A program made the position numbers and the translations under genes. The notes under the pieces were generated by a model, which saw nothing but the letters and a program-made list of their open reading frames with translations, searched no databases and was not told where the DNA came from. DNA of 51,605 bases from Anaerolineales bacterium (lineage in GTDB: Bacteria > Chloroflexota > Anaerolineae > Anaerolineales > UBA11858): positions 1-51,605 of the forward strand of contig JAGXKM010000006.1 of the NCBI GenBank assembly GCA_018335275.1, read 5' to 3'. This document shows positions 38,248 through 46,918 of the stretch, piece after piece. The first letter of the stretch is position 1. Each line of letters opens with the position of its first letter.

Positions 38248-38356
38248 GAGCAAACCTCCAAAATTCAAAAAAGCAGCAAAGGTGTTCTTACCGTCAGTGA
38301 GATATCCGGAGCTGCGTGTTGTTCTTTTCCAAAGCTTGATCTGATAAGCAAGGAAC

Positions 38357-38365
38357 ATTATACCA
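38357..38365 (-). promoter_or_regulatory. Extended -10 promoter of ftsH
   Basis: On the minus strand TGGTATAAT is an exact extended -10. The predicted start is near 38350, about 103 bases before the GTG start codon. Confidence 0.6.
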
Positions 38366-38487
38366 ATCCCTACCCCCCTTGGATATGGTAGTAAGTTTAA
38401 TTAACAACCTTCTTACAATTCCCATAAAAAAACAGGAAATGGCTGCGATACAGATAACCCGCCCCGCTCCTGGCTGGTGCTCGACCC

Positions 38488-38520
38488 TTAAAAGAAACAG
38501 AGAACGGCAAGGCCGTTCTC
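38488..38520 (-). terminator. Intrinsic terminator after tRNA-fMet
   Basis: A 9-bp stem (GAGAACGGC with GCCGTTCTC) and a 3-base loop are followed on the minus strand by TGTTTCTTTT. Confidence 0.85.
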
Positions 38521-38542
38521 ATCCTCTTTCTGTGATTTTAAG

Positions 38543-38614
38543 TAGCGGGGCCAGGATTCGAACCTGGGACCTCCGGGTTATGAGCCCGACGAGCTGCCAC
38601 TGCTCTACCCCGCG
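38543..38614 (-). tRNA. Initiator tRNA-fMet (CAU)
   Basis: A complete cloverleaf is visible on the minus strand with anticodon CAT. Three consecutive G:C pairs in the anticodon stem (GGG / CCC) and a mismatched first acceptor pair (C1 with T72) mark it as the initiator. The T-loop GGTTCGAATCC is canonical. CCA is not encoded. Confidence 0.93.
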
Positions 38615-38659
38615 TTAGTTTTTCCAGCGGAGAGATTATAGCATGGGCAATTTTGACCG

Positions 38660-39037
38660 TCAAGGCTGGGTATCAAAGAAAAGTTTCCACCACACACGGA
38701 AGGTGTTTTCCGCCTTTGGTGTGGTTTGGAGATGCGGGGTAGGCGTGATAGGGATCCCTTCCTTCGGGATAATCACAAACCGGTGATCGCCATCCCGAAG
38801 CCATTTTCGATCTTCGTACGCCCATTCTTCCACTTCTTGATCTGATCCCGCGATCACCACCTGAGTGGCAAGGTATTCAGTCGTTGCCGTAAGCGCCTCA
38901 ATCGTGCGCTGTGCTTCCTCATATTCGCCCGATAGGCGGCGTAAATTGGCAATCCTATCGCTGAAAACCGCTATCCAGAGGATGAGCCCAAAGAGGAAGA
39001 TAACCAATAAAATGGTTTTCCATCTCGTGTTCTCCAT
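38660..39037 (-). CDS. FtsB/DivIC-like septum formation protein
   Basis: This 125-residue bitopic protein has a short N-terminus, one membrane helix (about 8-25), a coiled coil of some 35 residues and the FtsB/DivIC ending VEEWAYEDRKWLRDGDHRF. Such proteins link the divisome core FtsQLB/DivIB-FtsL. A Pro/Thr-rich tail is added. The start is the ATG at 39037, seven bases after TATGAT, with no ribosome site, so its mRNA may be leaderless. A longer frame upstream would run through the tRNA-Leu gene and is not credible. The gene is flanked by two tRNA genes on the same strand. Confidence 0.78.
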   Translation of the reverse strand: MENTRWKTILLVIFLFGLILWIAVFSDRIANLRRLSGEYEEAQRTIEALTATTEYLATQVVIAGSDQEVEEWAYEDRKWLRDGDHRFVIIPKEGIPITPTPHLQTTPKAENTFRVWWKLFFDTQP

Positions 39038-39118
39038 GGTTTGATCATACCGCAGATCACAAAGAAGCGCAAACCTTGGACATCTACCCATGTTTTGAGA
39101 AAAATAGAAAAAAGAGAG

Positions 39119-39203
39119 TGCCGAAGGTGGGAGTCGAACCCACATGGGCGTAAAGCCCACTACGCCCTGAACGTAGCGCGTCTGCCTGTTCCGCCACTTC
39201 GGC
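39119..39203 (-). tRNA. tRNA-Leu (CAG)
   Basis: An 85-base class II tRNA on the minus strand. The acceptor stem pairs GCCGAAG with CTTCGGC, the anticodon loop is TTCAGGG (CAG) on a CTACG/CGTAG stem, the variable arm is long, and the T-loop GGTTCGACTCC is canonical. CCA is not encoded. Confidence 0.94.
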
Positions 39204-39234
39204 TCAACAAAAACTTATCCTGCCTGCAGGCGGT

Positions 39235-39262
39235 ATTTTACCCCGAATTATTTTTTTGTCAA
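39235..39262 (-). promoter_or_regulatory. Promoter of tRNA-Leu
   Basis: On the minus strand a perfect TTGACA (39262-39257) and TAAAAT (39240-39235) are 16 bases apart. The predicted start is about 25 bases before the mature tRNA. Confidence 0.75.
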
Positions 39263-39345
39263 CCTCCTTGATCCAGATGAGGCCCATTTTAGGCGTTTTC
39301 CTGGGTCAAGAAGATGAAAATTTCAAATGCGAAATAAGAACTGCA

Positions 39346-39354
39346 TGCTATAAT
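39346..39354 (+). promoter_or_regulatory. Extended -10 promoter of the kinase-like gene
   Basis: TGCTATAAT is an exact extended -10. Its start near 39361 fixes the gene start at the ATG at 39373, since earlier in-frame codons would lie outside the transcript. Confidence 0.6.
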
Positions 39355-39372
39355 CCCAAACAGGAAACGAAT

Positions 39373-41700
39373 ATGTCTTTTTACCAACAAATCGCTGCCC
39401 TTTTTAACTTCCCTGCCGGAAGTATCGCCTATCACGGGATACTCGGTTTTGCCATCCTGGGAGCTCTTTACAGCGCGTTTACAGTCTGGAAGCGCAGGAA
39501 GTTTCCCCAAGGATACCGGTTGATCATCGGTTTGAGCTTTTTACTCGGGATCCGGGTGATCCTTCTTCTTGGCACCGGATTCTTGGGTTTCACTGGCTCT
39601 GTCCCCAGTCATGTTTTATCCGTCCTCGATCAGGCTGCCATCACTTTAGGTATCATTTTCATCTTCTGGATGTGGACATTTCCCGAACCCCAACGTCTCG
39701 CAGATTCGACCACAACCTTCCTAAGCCTGATCACACTCCTTTTGATTTTAATCCATATTTTCGTCCCAGCCAGTCAAAACCCTTCCCCGGTCTCCAGATT
39801 CACATGGATGGAACTCATCTGGCTTGGTTTTGGTCTCTTTCTGCTCTTGTTGGGAACCGGCCTGCTTATCCAGCGTAAGCCAAATGGGTGGGTAAATGGC
39901 ACAGGCATGTCTGTGATTATGCTCTCAGGATATATACTGCACCTTAACCTTCCTGGCCTCGACAATGATTACTCCGGTGTGATCAGGATTACACAAATGG
40001 CAGCCTACCCGCTATTAATGACGATCCCTTTTCGATATGCGCTGGCTAAACCTGCCCAAATCAAGGAAGGAGAACAGGAAAAACAAGCCCGGCGTCGGTC
40101 AAGCATCGATCTCCCTGTATTGGCTGCCATCCTTGATTTCTCCAGCCAATTAGAAACCGAAAAATTCCACAAAAGTCTCGTTAAATTAACCTCTCACGCC
40201 ATGGTAGCTGACATTTGCCTGTTAATCGAGGCTCCCGACCCCCAGGGAAACGTAAAAGTGCTTCAGGGATTTGATATCATTCGGCAAGATTACATCCCTC
40301 AATTTTCCGTCCAAAGCAATAAAATTCCCCTCCTATCCACATTTATCCGTCGGGAACAAACCCTTCATTTACCTGCCAGCAGTACTTCTAGAGATTTGAT
40401 CAATCTCTCCCACTACCTGCAAATCAGAAGATCGGGACACCTGTTGTCCACACCGATGAAGCTGCCCCATACCAAGACACCCAAAGCCCTTGTTTTGCTA
40501 TCACCCTTCTCGGATCGACAATGGATCAAAAAAGACCAGGCATATCTCAAGGACCTGGTCAGGCTTCTGACATCAACCTTTGAGAAAAGAAAGAGCTCTC
40601 CCCAAGCTAATCTCAAAGAATTCCAACGATCCCTGCAAGAATGGAAGGCTAAGTACGAGGAGAAAAAAGAAGAGAACGCAGCTTTGCAAGAAAAGATAAT
40701 CCGAATGGAAAAGTTGATCAAAGACCAAACAGAATTGGCTGACCAGATCACTTCAGATTCTTATTTAGATAAAATTTGGCGGGAAGACAAGGATATTGAA
40801 ACAAAGAAAAAGCAGCTCACTGCTCTGACCACCGTTGAGGACAAAACAAAACTTAAGGCACAATTACAGGTCGCTTTAAGAGAAATCGCCTCCTTGAGAG
40901 AAGACCTTTCTGAAGCTGAAAGGGAACGAATCCACTTCCAACCTCCCCCTTCCAAAGACACCTCTCTCGCCGCAAGGAAGCAAAACCTGGCCCTTTTCGC
41001 CCAAGAAATTCGAGAGCCGCTTGATTCCCTGGTGGAATACAGTGATTTGCTCTTGGACCAATCTCGCAATGTGCTGAATGGCATGCAGAGGAAAATGCTG
41101 CAGCGGATGAAAATGTATAAGGAACAGATCGATAACCTGGTCCAAGAAACCTTACCCGACCAAGCAGGGACACCCCCATTGGCTGATGCCGGGTTACATC
41201 CTGCAAGTTTTAAAGACGCAGTCAAAAAATCACTGCAGGCGACAAAGGAACAAATCCAGGGTAAAGACATCTCCTTGGCATTTGACATACCCAAAACCCT
41301 GCGACCCTTGGATATGCCCCAGGATGTGTTGGATGACTTGATCCTAATTCTGCTTGCCAATGCCGTTCAGGAATCCCCCACAGCAGGAGCCATTGACATT
41401 AAACTCCGGATCTATAAGGAAAATACAGAACAAAGCTTCGCCCATATCCAAATCACAGATCAAGGAGAGGGGTTTTCAGCGAGCGAACTGCCTTATGTGA
41501 TCGATCATCAAACAAGTGAAACGGAGTCAGAACGAGAACCATCTCAAAAGATCAGGGTCAACCTTTCTTCCGCAAAAGACATGGTAGAAAACTACCAAGG
41601 ACGGATTTGGGTGGACAACCACCCTAATCAGGGAAAAATTGTCAGTATTTTAATCCCCTTCATACCTCAAAAACGGATCCAGGAACCAAACACGAGCTAG
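39373..41700 (+). CDS. Membrane sensor with degenerate histidine-kinase core
   Basis: The protein has 775 residues. The N-terminal 230 residues form about seven membrane helices. A GAF-like region (about 250-400), a Glu/Lys-rich coiled coil (about 410-520) and a kinase-like C-terminus follow. The dimerisation helix reads FAQEIREPLDSLVEYSDLLL, where active kinases have SHELRTPL, so the phospho-accepting His is replaced by Gln (codon 41002-41004). In the ATPase domain the N-box Asn (LLANAVQE) and the DQGEG G1 box remain, but the G2 GLGL stretch is degenerate. It may be a signalling scaffold or allosteric partner rather than an active kinase. AGGA precedes the ATG. Confidence 0.8.
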   Translation: MSFYQQIAALFNFPAGSIAYHGILGFAILGALYSAFTVWKRRKFPQGYRLIIGLSFLLGIRVILLLGTGFLGFTGSVPSHVLSVLDQAAITLGIIFIFWMWTFPEPQRLADSTTTFLSLITLLLILIHIFVPASQNPSPVSRFTWMELIWLGFGLFLLLLGTGLLIQRKPNGWVNGTGMSVIMLSGYILHLNLPGLDNDYSGVIRITQMAAYPLLMTIPFRYALAKPAQIKEGEQEKQARRRSSIDLPVLAAILDFSSQLETEKFHKSLVKLTSHAMVADICLLIEAPDPQGNVKVLQGFDIIRQDYIPQFSVQSNKIPLLSTFIRREQTLHLPASSTSRDLINLSHYLQIRRSGHLLSTPMKLPHTKTPKALVLLSPFSDRQWIKKDQAYLKDLVRLLTSTFEKRKSSPQANLKEFQRSLQEWKAKYEEKKEENAALQEKIIRMEKLIKDQTELADQITSDSYLDKIWREDKDIETKKKQLTALTTVEDKTKLKAQLQVALREIASLREDLSEAERERIHFQPPPSKDTSLAARKQNLALFAQEIREPLDSLVEYSDLLLDQSRNVLNGMQRKMLQRMKMYKEQIDNLVQETLPDQAGTPPLADAGLHPASFKDAVKKSLQATKEQIQGKDISLAFDIPKTLRPLDMPQDVLDDLILILLANAVQESPTAGAIDIKLRIYKENTEQSFAHIQITDQGEGFSASELPYVIDHQTSETESEREPSQKIRVNLSSAKDMVENYQGRIWVDNHPNQGKIVSILIPFIPQKRIQEPNTS

Positions 41701-41730
41701 CTTCTTCTGGAATAGATCTTGCTCCTGTAC

Positions 41731-41755
41731 TACCACATTACCCATGTGGTTTTTG
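41731..41755 (+). terminator. Intrinsic terminator of the kinase-like gene
   Basis: ACCACAT (41732-41738) pairs with ATGTGGT (41744-41750), followed by a T-run. It stands 30 bases behind the stop codon. Confidence 0.75.
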
Positions 41756-41895
41756 TGTTAAACCGCGTGAATATTTTATAGGATCTCTCTTTCTCTGAGG
41801 GCTTTCTGGGCTCTCTCTACCCTGGGCCAGCAGGAAAGGAACATCCATTCAAAATGCACCAGGGTCAGAGAAGTAGGACCTAGAAAAAGAGTTAT

Positions 41896-42954
41896 ATGAC
41901 AAAACGAAAACGATCCATCCTCCTCATCGTCATCATCCTTCTCCTAGGGGGTTGTATTGCCTTCCCATTGTTCGGGGTGAGGTTGATCTATTCTGCCGCC
42001 CCGGCAGCTAGAAGCACCCCCATCGGGGTCCCTAAAGATTCTACACCCACAGCCACTGCATTCCAACCCGCGTCTCCCACGGAGACATATATTCCCACAG
42101 CCTATCCCACAAGCACTCCCACATTAACCCCCACGCCTAAACCAACCGTACCCAGATCAAAATACCCCTCAGGCAGCCCGCCGATCATCGAACCAGATCG
42201 CCAGGTCAATATCGCCATCCTGGGATCAGACCAACACGCTAACAGTACCAGTTTCCGCACGGATGTGATCATCATCCTCACCGTAAACAAGAAAAAAAAT
42301 ACGGTGAGCATTACCTCCTTCCCCCGTGACTTATATGTGTACATTCCAGGCCATTCTTCACAGCGTATCAATGCGGCTTTTCCACGTGGTGGATTCCCTA
42401 CCTTTCAAAACACATTTGAATATAATTTCGGCTTCAAACCTGATTACTATGTGATGGTCAATCTCTGGTTCTTTGAAAGAATCATCAACGAGCTGGGCGG
42501 CATTTATGTCAACGTCCCTTATACCTTATGCGATAACAAATGGAATGGATCCCAGCACCATTGCATCAATCCGGGCCAGCATCTTCTCTACGGAAAAGAA
42601 GCCCTGTGGTATGTACGTTCCCGCCAGACAACCAGCGACTTTGACCGCAACCGCCGCCAGCAACAAGTCCTGAACGCCGTCCTGGACCGGGCATTTGCCC
42701 TCGACATCCTGGGGAAAATCCCTAAACTTTACAACACGTATGTAAACAGCGTGAGTACAAATGTCCCCCTGAAAACCATCCTTTCTCTCGTTCCGACGGC
42801 CACAAAACTTCAAGATCGGTCAAGGATCCATCAATATTATATTGACCGCTCTGCCGCAAACCCGTGGATGACACCCGGGGGAGCGTATGTGTTATTACCT
42901 AAATCCGGACAAATCCGCCAAATCCTAAAGCAAGCTTTGAACAGCCCGGAGTGA
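41896..42954 (+). CDS. LytR-CpsA-Psr (LCP) family envelope transferase
   Basis: LCP proteins transfer polymers from undecaprenyl carriers onto peptidoglycan or other envelope acceptors. This 352-residue protein has an N-terminal membrane anchor (about 7-30), a Pro/Thr-rich linker to about 95, then the LCP domain. Family motifs are ILGSDQ, FRTDVIIILTVN, SITSFPRDLYVYIPG, the conserved Arg of RINAAF and the distal YVRSRQTTSDFDRNRRQQ. Basic and acidic pyrophosphate-binding residues are all in place. The acceptor polymer is unknown. Confidence 0.9.
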   Translation: MTKRKRSILLIVIILLLGGCIAFPLFGVRLIYSAAPAARSTPIGVPKDSTPTATAFQPASPTETYIPTAYPTSTPTLTPTPKPTVPRSKYPSGSPPIIEPDRQVNIAILGSDQHANSTSFRTDVIIILTVNKKKNTVSITSFPRDLYVYIPGHSSQRINAAFPRGGFPTFQNTFEYNFGFKPDYYVMVNLWFFERIINELGGIYVNVPYTLCDNKWNGSQHHCINPGQHLLYGKEALWYVRSRQTTSDFDRNRRQQQVLNAVLDRAFALDILGKIPKLYNTYVNSVSTNVPLKTILSLVPTATKLQDRSRIHQYYIDRSAANPWMTPGGAYVLLPKSGQIRQILKQALNSPE

Positions 42955-43004
42955 GGATCAAATGATCCCCTTAATCATCGACCCAGCAGCGAATGACCGA
43001 TCAT

Positions 43005-43019
43005 GGCAGGATACCTGCC
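43005..43019. repeat. Perfect 6-bp inverted repeat with 3-base loop
   Basis: GGCAGG and CCTGCC flank ATA, 23 bases before the ATG at 43042. No T-tract follows, so it is a hairpin of unknown role. Confidence 0.35.
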
Positions 43020-43041
43020 TCTTCAATAGGAGGTTCAGGAC

Positions 43042-44139
43042 ATGTTGAGAGGGAAAGGTATCTACATCTGGAAAATCCAGCACTGCGAAAATGGCAATGT
43101 AAATGAGATCGTTGACAAATCGACAGAAGCGAACTTCAGCCATCTGCTAGTCAAAATTGCCAATGGTATTTACAGCTACAATTATGATTGGAAAAATAAC
43201 ATCGACCTCGTCCCTCCCCTTGGAAAAAAAATACGCCAAACAGAGATTCAATTTTGGGGATGGCATTACATCTATGGGGAGCAGCCGATCAAAGAAGCTC
43301 ACAAGGCTATTCAACGGATAAGGGAATTAAATGTCGATGGATTTATCATAAACGCTGAAGGACATTACCGGGGGAAATACGCCGCCGCAAAGAAATTCAT
43401 GGACATACTGACCAGCGAGATCACGGACATCCCCATAGGATTTAGCTCCTACCGGTATCCCAGTTACCACCCCCAGGTCCCTTGGGATGAATTCCTGTCC
43501 AAATGCGACATCAATATGCCCCAGGTATATTGGCTGAGATCCAACAGTCCCGGATCCCAGCTCGAACACTGCGTGAAGGAATATCAGAGTCTAGAATTCA
43601 CGCCTCCCATATTTCCCACGGGATCTGCCTATCAAGAATGGGGTTGGTCACCCACAGCGGAAGAAATCCAACAATTTTTAGACAAAGCAAAATCTTTGAA
43701 CTTGAAAGGCGCAAATTTCTGGGAGTGGAGCAATTGTCGTGAAAAACTCCCCCATAACGTGTGGGAGACCATCCGAGATTACACCTGGGAACCGACATCC
43801 AAACCTCCCGACGATATCACAGAATCGTATGTTGAAGCACTTAACACTCACGACCCGACCCAAATCGTGGCTCTTTACCAAGACAACGCCGTTCACATCA
43901 CGTCTGAACGGACCGTGCAGGGTCTGCCTGCCTTAAAAGGATGGTATTCATCTTTATTCCGAGATATCCTGCCGGACGCCACTTTCAGCGTCTCGACCTA
44001 TTCAGGTACGGGTCCAACCCGACATCTGACATGGACCGCGAGTTCCTCCAACGGCAGGGTGCAAAACGGACGCGACACATTTGGGCTGTATAAAGACAAG
44101 ATCGCCTACCACTACTGTGATTTCTCAGTATCCCCGTAA
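43042..44139 (+). CDS. TIM-barrel-like protein fused to a SnoaL/NTF2-like domain
   Basis: I do not recognise a named family. The first 250 of 365 residues have the strand-helix rhythm of a glycoside-hydrolase-type TIM barrel. Barrel strands end in GFIINAEG, IPIGFSSYR, CDINMPQVYW and KGANFWEWSN, reminiscent of GH25-like and related barrels. From about 255 a second module begins at DDITESYVEALNTHDP and ends YKDKIAYHYCDFSV, a good match to the SnoaL/NTF2-like fold. No signal peptide is seen. AGGAGG stands 8 bases before the ATG. It follows the LCP gene by 87 bases. Function unknown; a role on polysaccharide is inference. Confidence 0.65.
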   Translation: MLRGKGIYIWKIQHCENGNVNEIVDKSTEANFSHLLVKIANGIYSYNYDWKNNIDLVPPLGKKIRQTEIQFWGWHYIYGEQPIKEAHKAIQRIRELNVDGFIINAEGHYRGKYAAAKKFMDILTSEITDIPIGFSSYRYPSYHPQVPWDEFLSKCDINMPQVYWLRSNSPGSQLEHCVKEYQSLEFTPPIFPTGSAYQEWGWSPTAEEIQQFLDKAKSLNLKGANFWEWSNCREKLPHNVWETIRDYTWEPTSKPPDDITESYVEALNTHDPTQIVALYQDNAVHITSERTVQGLPALKGWYSSLFRDILPDATFSVSTYSGTGPTRHLTWTASSSNGRVQNGRDTFGLYKDKIAYHYCDFSVSP

Positions 44140-44145
44140 GCGATA

Positions 44146-44185
44146 ACCGGGCAGTAAGGGGGTGAAACCCTCCATACCGCCCGGT
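44146..44185. terminator. Hairpin between convergent genes
   Basis: ACCGGGC (44146-44152) pairs with GCCCGGT (44179-44185), with an inner AGGG/CCCT stem. There is no T-tract. It lies between two convergent genes and may act in both directions. Confidence 0.4.
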
Positions 44186-44241
44186 GAGATATGCACATTC
44201 CCCCCTTTTACAGACGAACTCGGATCTCTCCTCCCGCGCTC

Positions 44242-46689
44242 CTACTCCTCAACCACAGGCCGGGCGACATCCCAGGGGATCGTCAACAGAGTCACGCGGT
44301 CACCCTCTCGGACATCAACCACCTGCTTGCCTTTCACAGCGCTTCTGGTTTGCAAGGGAGCATCATCGAGCCGAGCGGACTTCGGGGCATACTCATCAAG
44401 GTGGATGGTGACGCGTAAATTGTCCTTCCCCGCAGCCACGCCAACCAACTCATCTCCCTGCGGTAATTTCCAGGCGATCACCCCTTTCCCATAACGACCC
44501 TGCTGGGGAAATCCCTCCTGCTCAACCCGTTTGCCACGACCCGCGGAAGTCAATAAGAACACTGACCCTTTCGTGGGTAAGGTTTCCAATCCGATGACAG
44601 AATCTCCTTTTTCTAATTTCATCCCATTCACACCGGCCGCCACGAGGCCCATAGGACGGACATCTTCCTCTGAGAACCGGATTGACATCCCCTGTTTTGT
44701 ACACAGGAAAACATCCTTAGTCCCATTACTCAACCGGACGGATATCAATCTATCCCCCTCATTTACTTTTACCAACGTGAATGGCTGAGCTGATGGCCCA
44801 GGAAGTTCCCCGATCTCGCTTTTCTTGACCATACTCTGCTCCGTCACGGTAAGCACATACCACTCCTCTTCTCGCTCCATTTTGGGGGGCAATCCAAACA
44901 CAGCGCCTATCTTTTGATTCTCATTTAGCGGAGTTAATTTAGAAAAAAGTACACCCTGGGAAGGTTTTTCAGCCTCCGGGATCGTATGCACCGGGATCGC
45001 TACCGCCTCTCCATTCTCAGTGACCATGTATAAAGTATCCCGTGTGTTAATGCGGATCAACCAATCGGGGACATCCCAACCACTGGGACGGGGTGTATCG
45101 TCCTCCAAAGTTCGAGAAACCAATCCTTCCCGATTGATCATCACCCAAACGTCTTCTGAAGGGGTGAGATCGTGGATCCTCGTTGGAGCTGCATCCCGTC
45201 CTCCCTCAATCTTAGCAATTTGGGTTCGCCGCGCATCCGCAAATTGCTCCCTCACCTGAAGCAGTGACTGGGAGACGATCTCCCGGATCTCTTTCGGGGA
45301 GGTGAGTAATGCCTTCAAGGATGCGATTCGATCTGCAACGTTCTCGTACTCCTCTTCGATCTTTTTCCTTTCCATGGAAGCCAACCGTCGGAGTGGCATA
45401 TTCAAAATAGCTTGAGCCTGCTCTTCCGAAAGGTTGAAATCACGCACAAGGTTGTTTTTTGCCGTCTGCGCAGACCGGGAACGGCGGATGGTCTCAATCA
45501 CCTCATCCAAATGATCCAAAGCCACTTTCAAACCAGCTAAAATATGCTCCCGGGCTTCCGCCTTTCTCAACTCGTGTTGACTTCGCCGGGTGACAATTTC
45601 GATCCGATGAGTGAGATAAATCTTCAAGGCTTGTTTCAAGCTGAGCAGCCTGGGCTCATCATCTACCAATGCCAGCATGATGATGCTGAATGTCCTCTCC
45701 ATCGTGGAGTGCTTATAGAGGGTTTCCAGCACTCTTTCCGGCTTGGCGGATTTCGTCAGTTCAATGACAACCCGCATCCCCTGACGGTCGGACTCGTCTC
45801 TAAGGTCTGCCACGCCTTCCAACCGCTCATCACGCACCAACTGGGCAATTCGTTCCAAGACGGTGATTTTCTTGGTCATATAAGGAAGTTCCGTGACCAC
45901 GATACGGTGCCGGCCTCGGGACATCTCCTCCACCAGAGCGCGGGCCCGGACGCGAATTTTACCCCGGCCGCCGCCATAGGCGCTTTTCAAACCGCTCCTT
46001 GTCCGATCCTGGAGGACCACTCCACCGGTAGGAAAATCAGGACCCTTGATAAAATTCGTCAATTCCTCCACAGTGATCTCATCAAGTTTTTCCCAATTTT
46101 CAAGCATATGATTCAGGGCGTCCACCACCTCACCCAGGTTATGCGGAGGGATGCTGGTAGACATACCCACAGCGATACCTGTAACCCCGTTGACCAATAA
46201 GTTCGGAAAGGAAGATGGTAAAACTGTGGGTTCCTGCAGGGTGCCATCAAAATTCTCCCTGAACCTCACCGTTTCCTTTTCTAAATCCTCCAACATAAAC
46301 TGGGAGGGAGATTCCATACGGGCTTCTGTATAGCGCATCGCCGCTGGAGAATCTCCATCAATGCTTCCAAAGTTCCCTTGTCCATCCACGAGCGGGTACC
46401 GCATGGAGAACTCTTGAGCCATGCGAGCCATGGAATCATACACCGCCATATCCCCGTGAGGGTGATATTTCCCCAAAACCTCACCCACGATTCGGGCTGA
46501 CTTTTTATACGTTGATTCCGGATCCAGCCCCATATCATGCATGGCATACAAGATTCGACGATGGACGGGTTTTAACCCATCACGGGCATCAGGCAACGCC
46601 CGGGAGACGATCACGCTCATGGCATAATCAAGATAAGACTGCTGCATTTCATCATCGATGTCAATCTCACGAACTAAACCTACTTCCAT
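44242..46689 (-). CDS. Second type IIA topoisomerase A subunit (GyrA/ParC-like)
   Basis: This is a full-length second A subunit of 815 residues. The breakage-rejoining core is close to GyrA, with catalytic Y120 in [10 protein letters not shown]. Two differences stand out. The position of E. coli Ser83 is Met81 ([10 protein letters not shown]), and the pinwheel region where a GyrA box should lie reads PRPSGWDVP, so no box is recognisable. It may be the topoisomerase IV A subunit (ParC) or a specialised gyrase. No parE or gyrB is adjacent. The start at 46689 has GGAGGG four bases upstream. It is downstream of rpoC but has its own promoter. Confidence 0.88.
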   Translation of the reverse strand: MEVGLVREIDIDDEMQQSYLDYAMSVIVSRALPDARDGLKPVHRRILYAMHDMGLDPESTYKKSARIVGEVLGKYHPHGDMAVYDSMARMAQEFSMRYPLVDGQGNFGSIDGDSPAAMRYTEARMESPSQFMLEDLEKETVRFRENFDGTLQEPTVLPSSFPNLLVNGVTGIAVGMSTSIPPHNLGEVVDALNHMLENWEKLDEITVEELTNFIKGPDFPTGGVVLQDRTRSGLKSAYGGGRGKIRVRARALVEEMSRGRHRIVVTELPYMTKKITVLERIAQLVRDERLEGVADLRDESDRQGMRVVIELTKSAKPERVLETLYKHSTMERTFSIIMLALVDDEPRLLSLKQALKIYLTHRIEIVTRRSQHELRKAEAREHILAGLKVALDHLDEVIETIRRSRSAQTAKNNLVRDFNLSEEQAQAILNMPLRRLASMERKKIEEEYENVADRIASLKALLTSPKEIREIVSQSLLQVREQFADARRTQIAKIEGGRDAAPTRIHDLTPSEDVWVMINREGLVSRTLEDDTPRPSGWDVPDWLIRINTRDTLYMVTENGEAVAIPVHTIPEAEKPSQGVLFSKLTPLNENQKIGAVFGLPPKMEREEEWYVLTVTEQSMVKKSEIGELPGPSAQPFTLVKVNEGDRLISVRLSNGTKDVFLCTKQGMSIRFSEEDVRPMGLVAAGVNGMKLEKGDSVIGLETLPTKGSVFLLTSAGRGKRVEQEGFPQQGRYGKGVIAWKLPQGDELVGVAAGKDNLRVTIHLDEYAPKSARLDDAPLQTRSAVKGKQVVDVREGDRVTLLTIPWDVARPVVEE

Positions 46690-46802
46690 TTTTCCCTCCA
46701 CTGGGAACAAACCACAGAACCCGTTTTTGGTGACATTTCCCCACAATCCGATATCCGATTCTTTCCTTAAAAATGTACAAAAGGAAGATCACAATCGCTG
46801 GC

Positions 46803-46811
46803 ATTATAACA
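46803..46811 (-). promoter_or_regulatory. Extended -10 promoter of the second gyrA/parC-like gene
   Basis: On the minus strand TGTTATAAT is an exact extended -10. The predicted start is near 46796, about 107 bases before the start codon, and it lies after the rpoC terminator. Confidence 0.6.
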
Positions 46812-46865
46812 TGATTTCTTGCCCGCAAAAGAGACCCTAAAGAGAACGATCTGCAAAACATTAAA

Positions 46866-46899
46866 CAAAAAAACCCCGGTAGAAATCAGCCGGGGTTTT
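46866..46899 (-). terminator. Intrinsic terminator of rpoC
   Basis: AAACCCCGG (46871-46879) pairs with CCGGGGTTT (46890-46898). On the minus strand the stem runs into a seven-T tract. Confidence 0.88.
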
Positions 46900-46918
46900 G
46901 TGTTTCGGTTGCCAAGGA

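Noticed and set aside
39038-39160. N-terminal extension of the FtsB-like gene
   Set aside because: It would translate part of the tRNA-Leu gene, and the extension has no homology to the family.
45544-46200. Open frame of 218 codons opposite the second gyrA/parC gene
   Set aside because: It is antisense to a conserved topoisomerase core and has no independent evidence.
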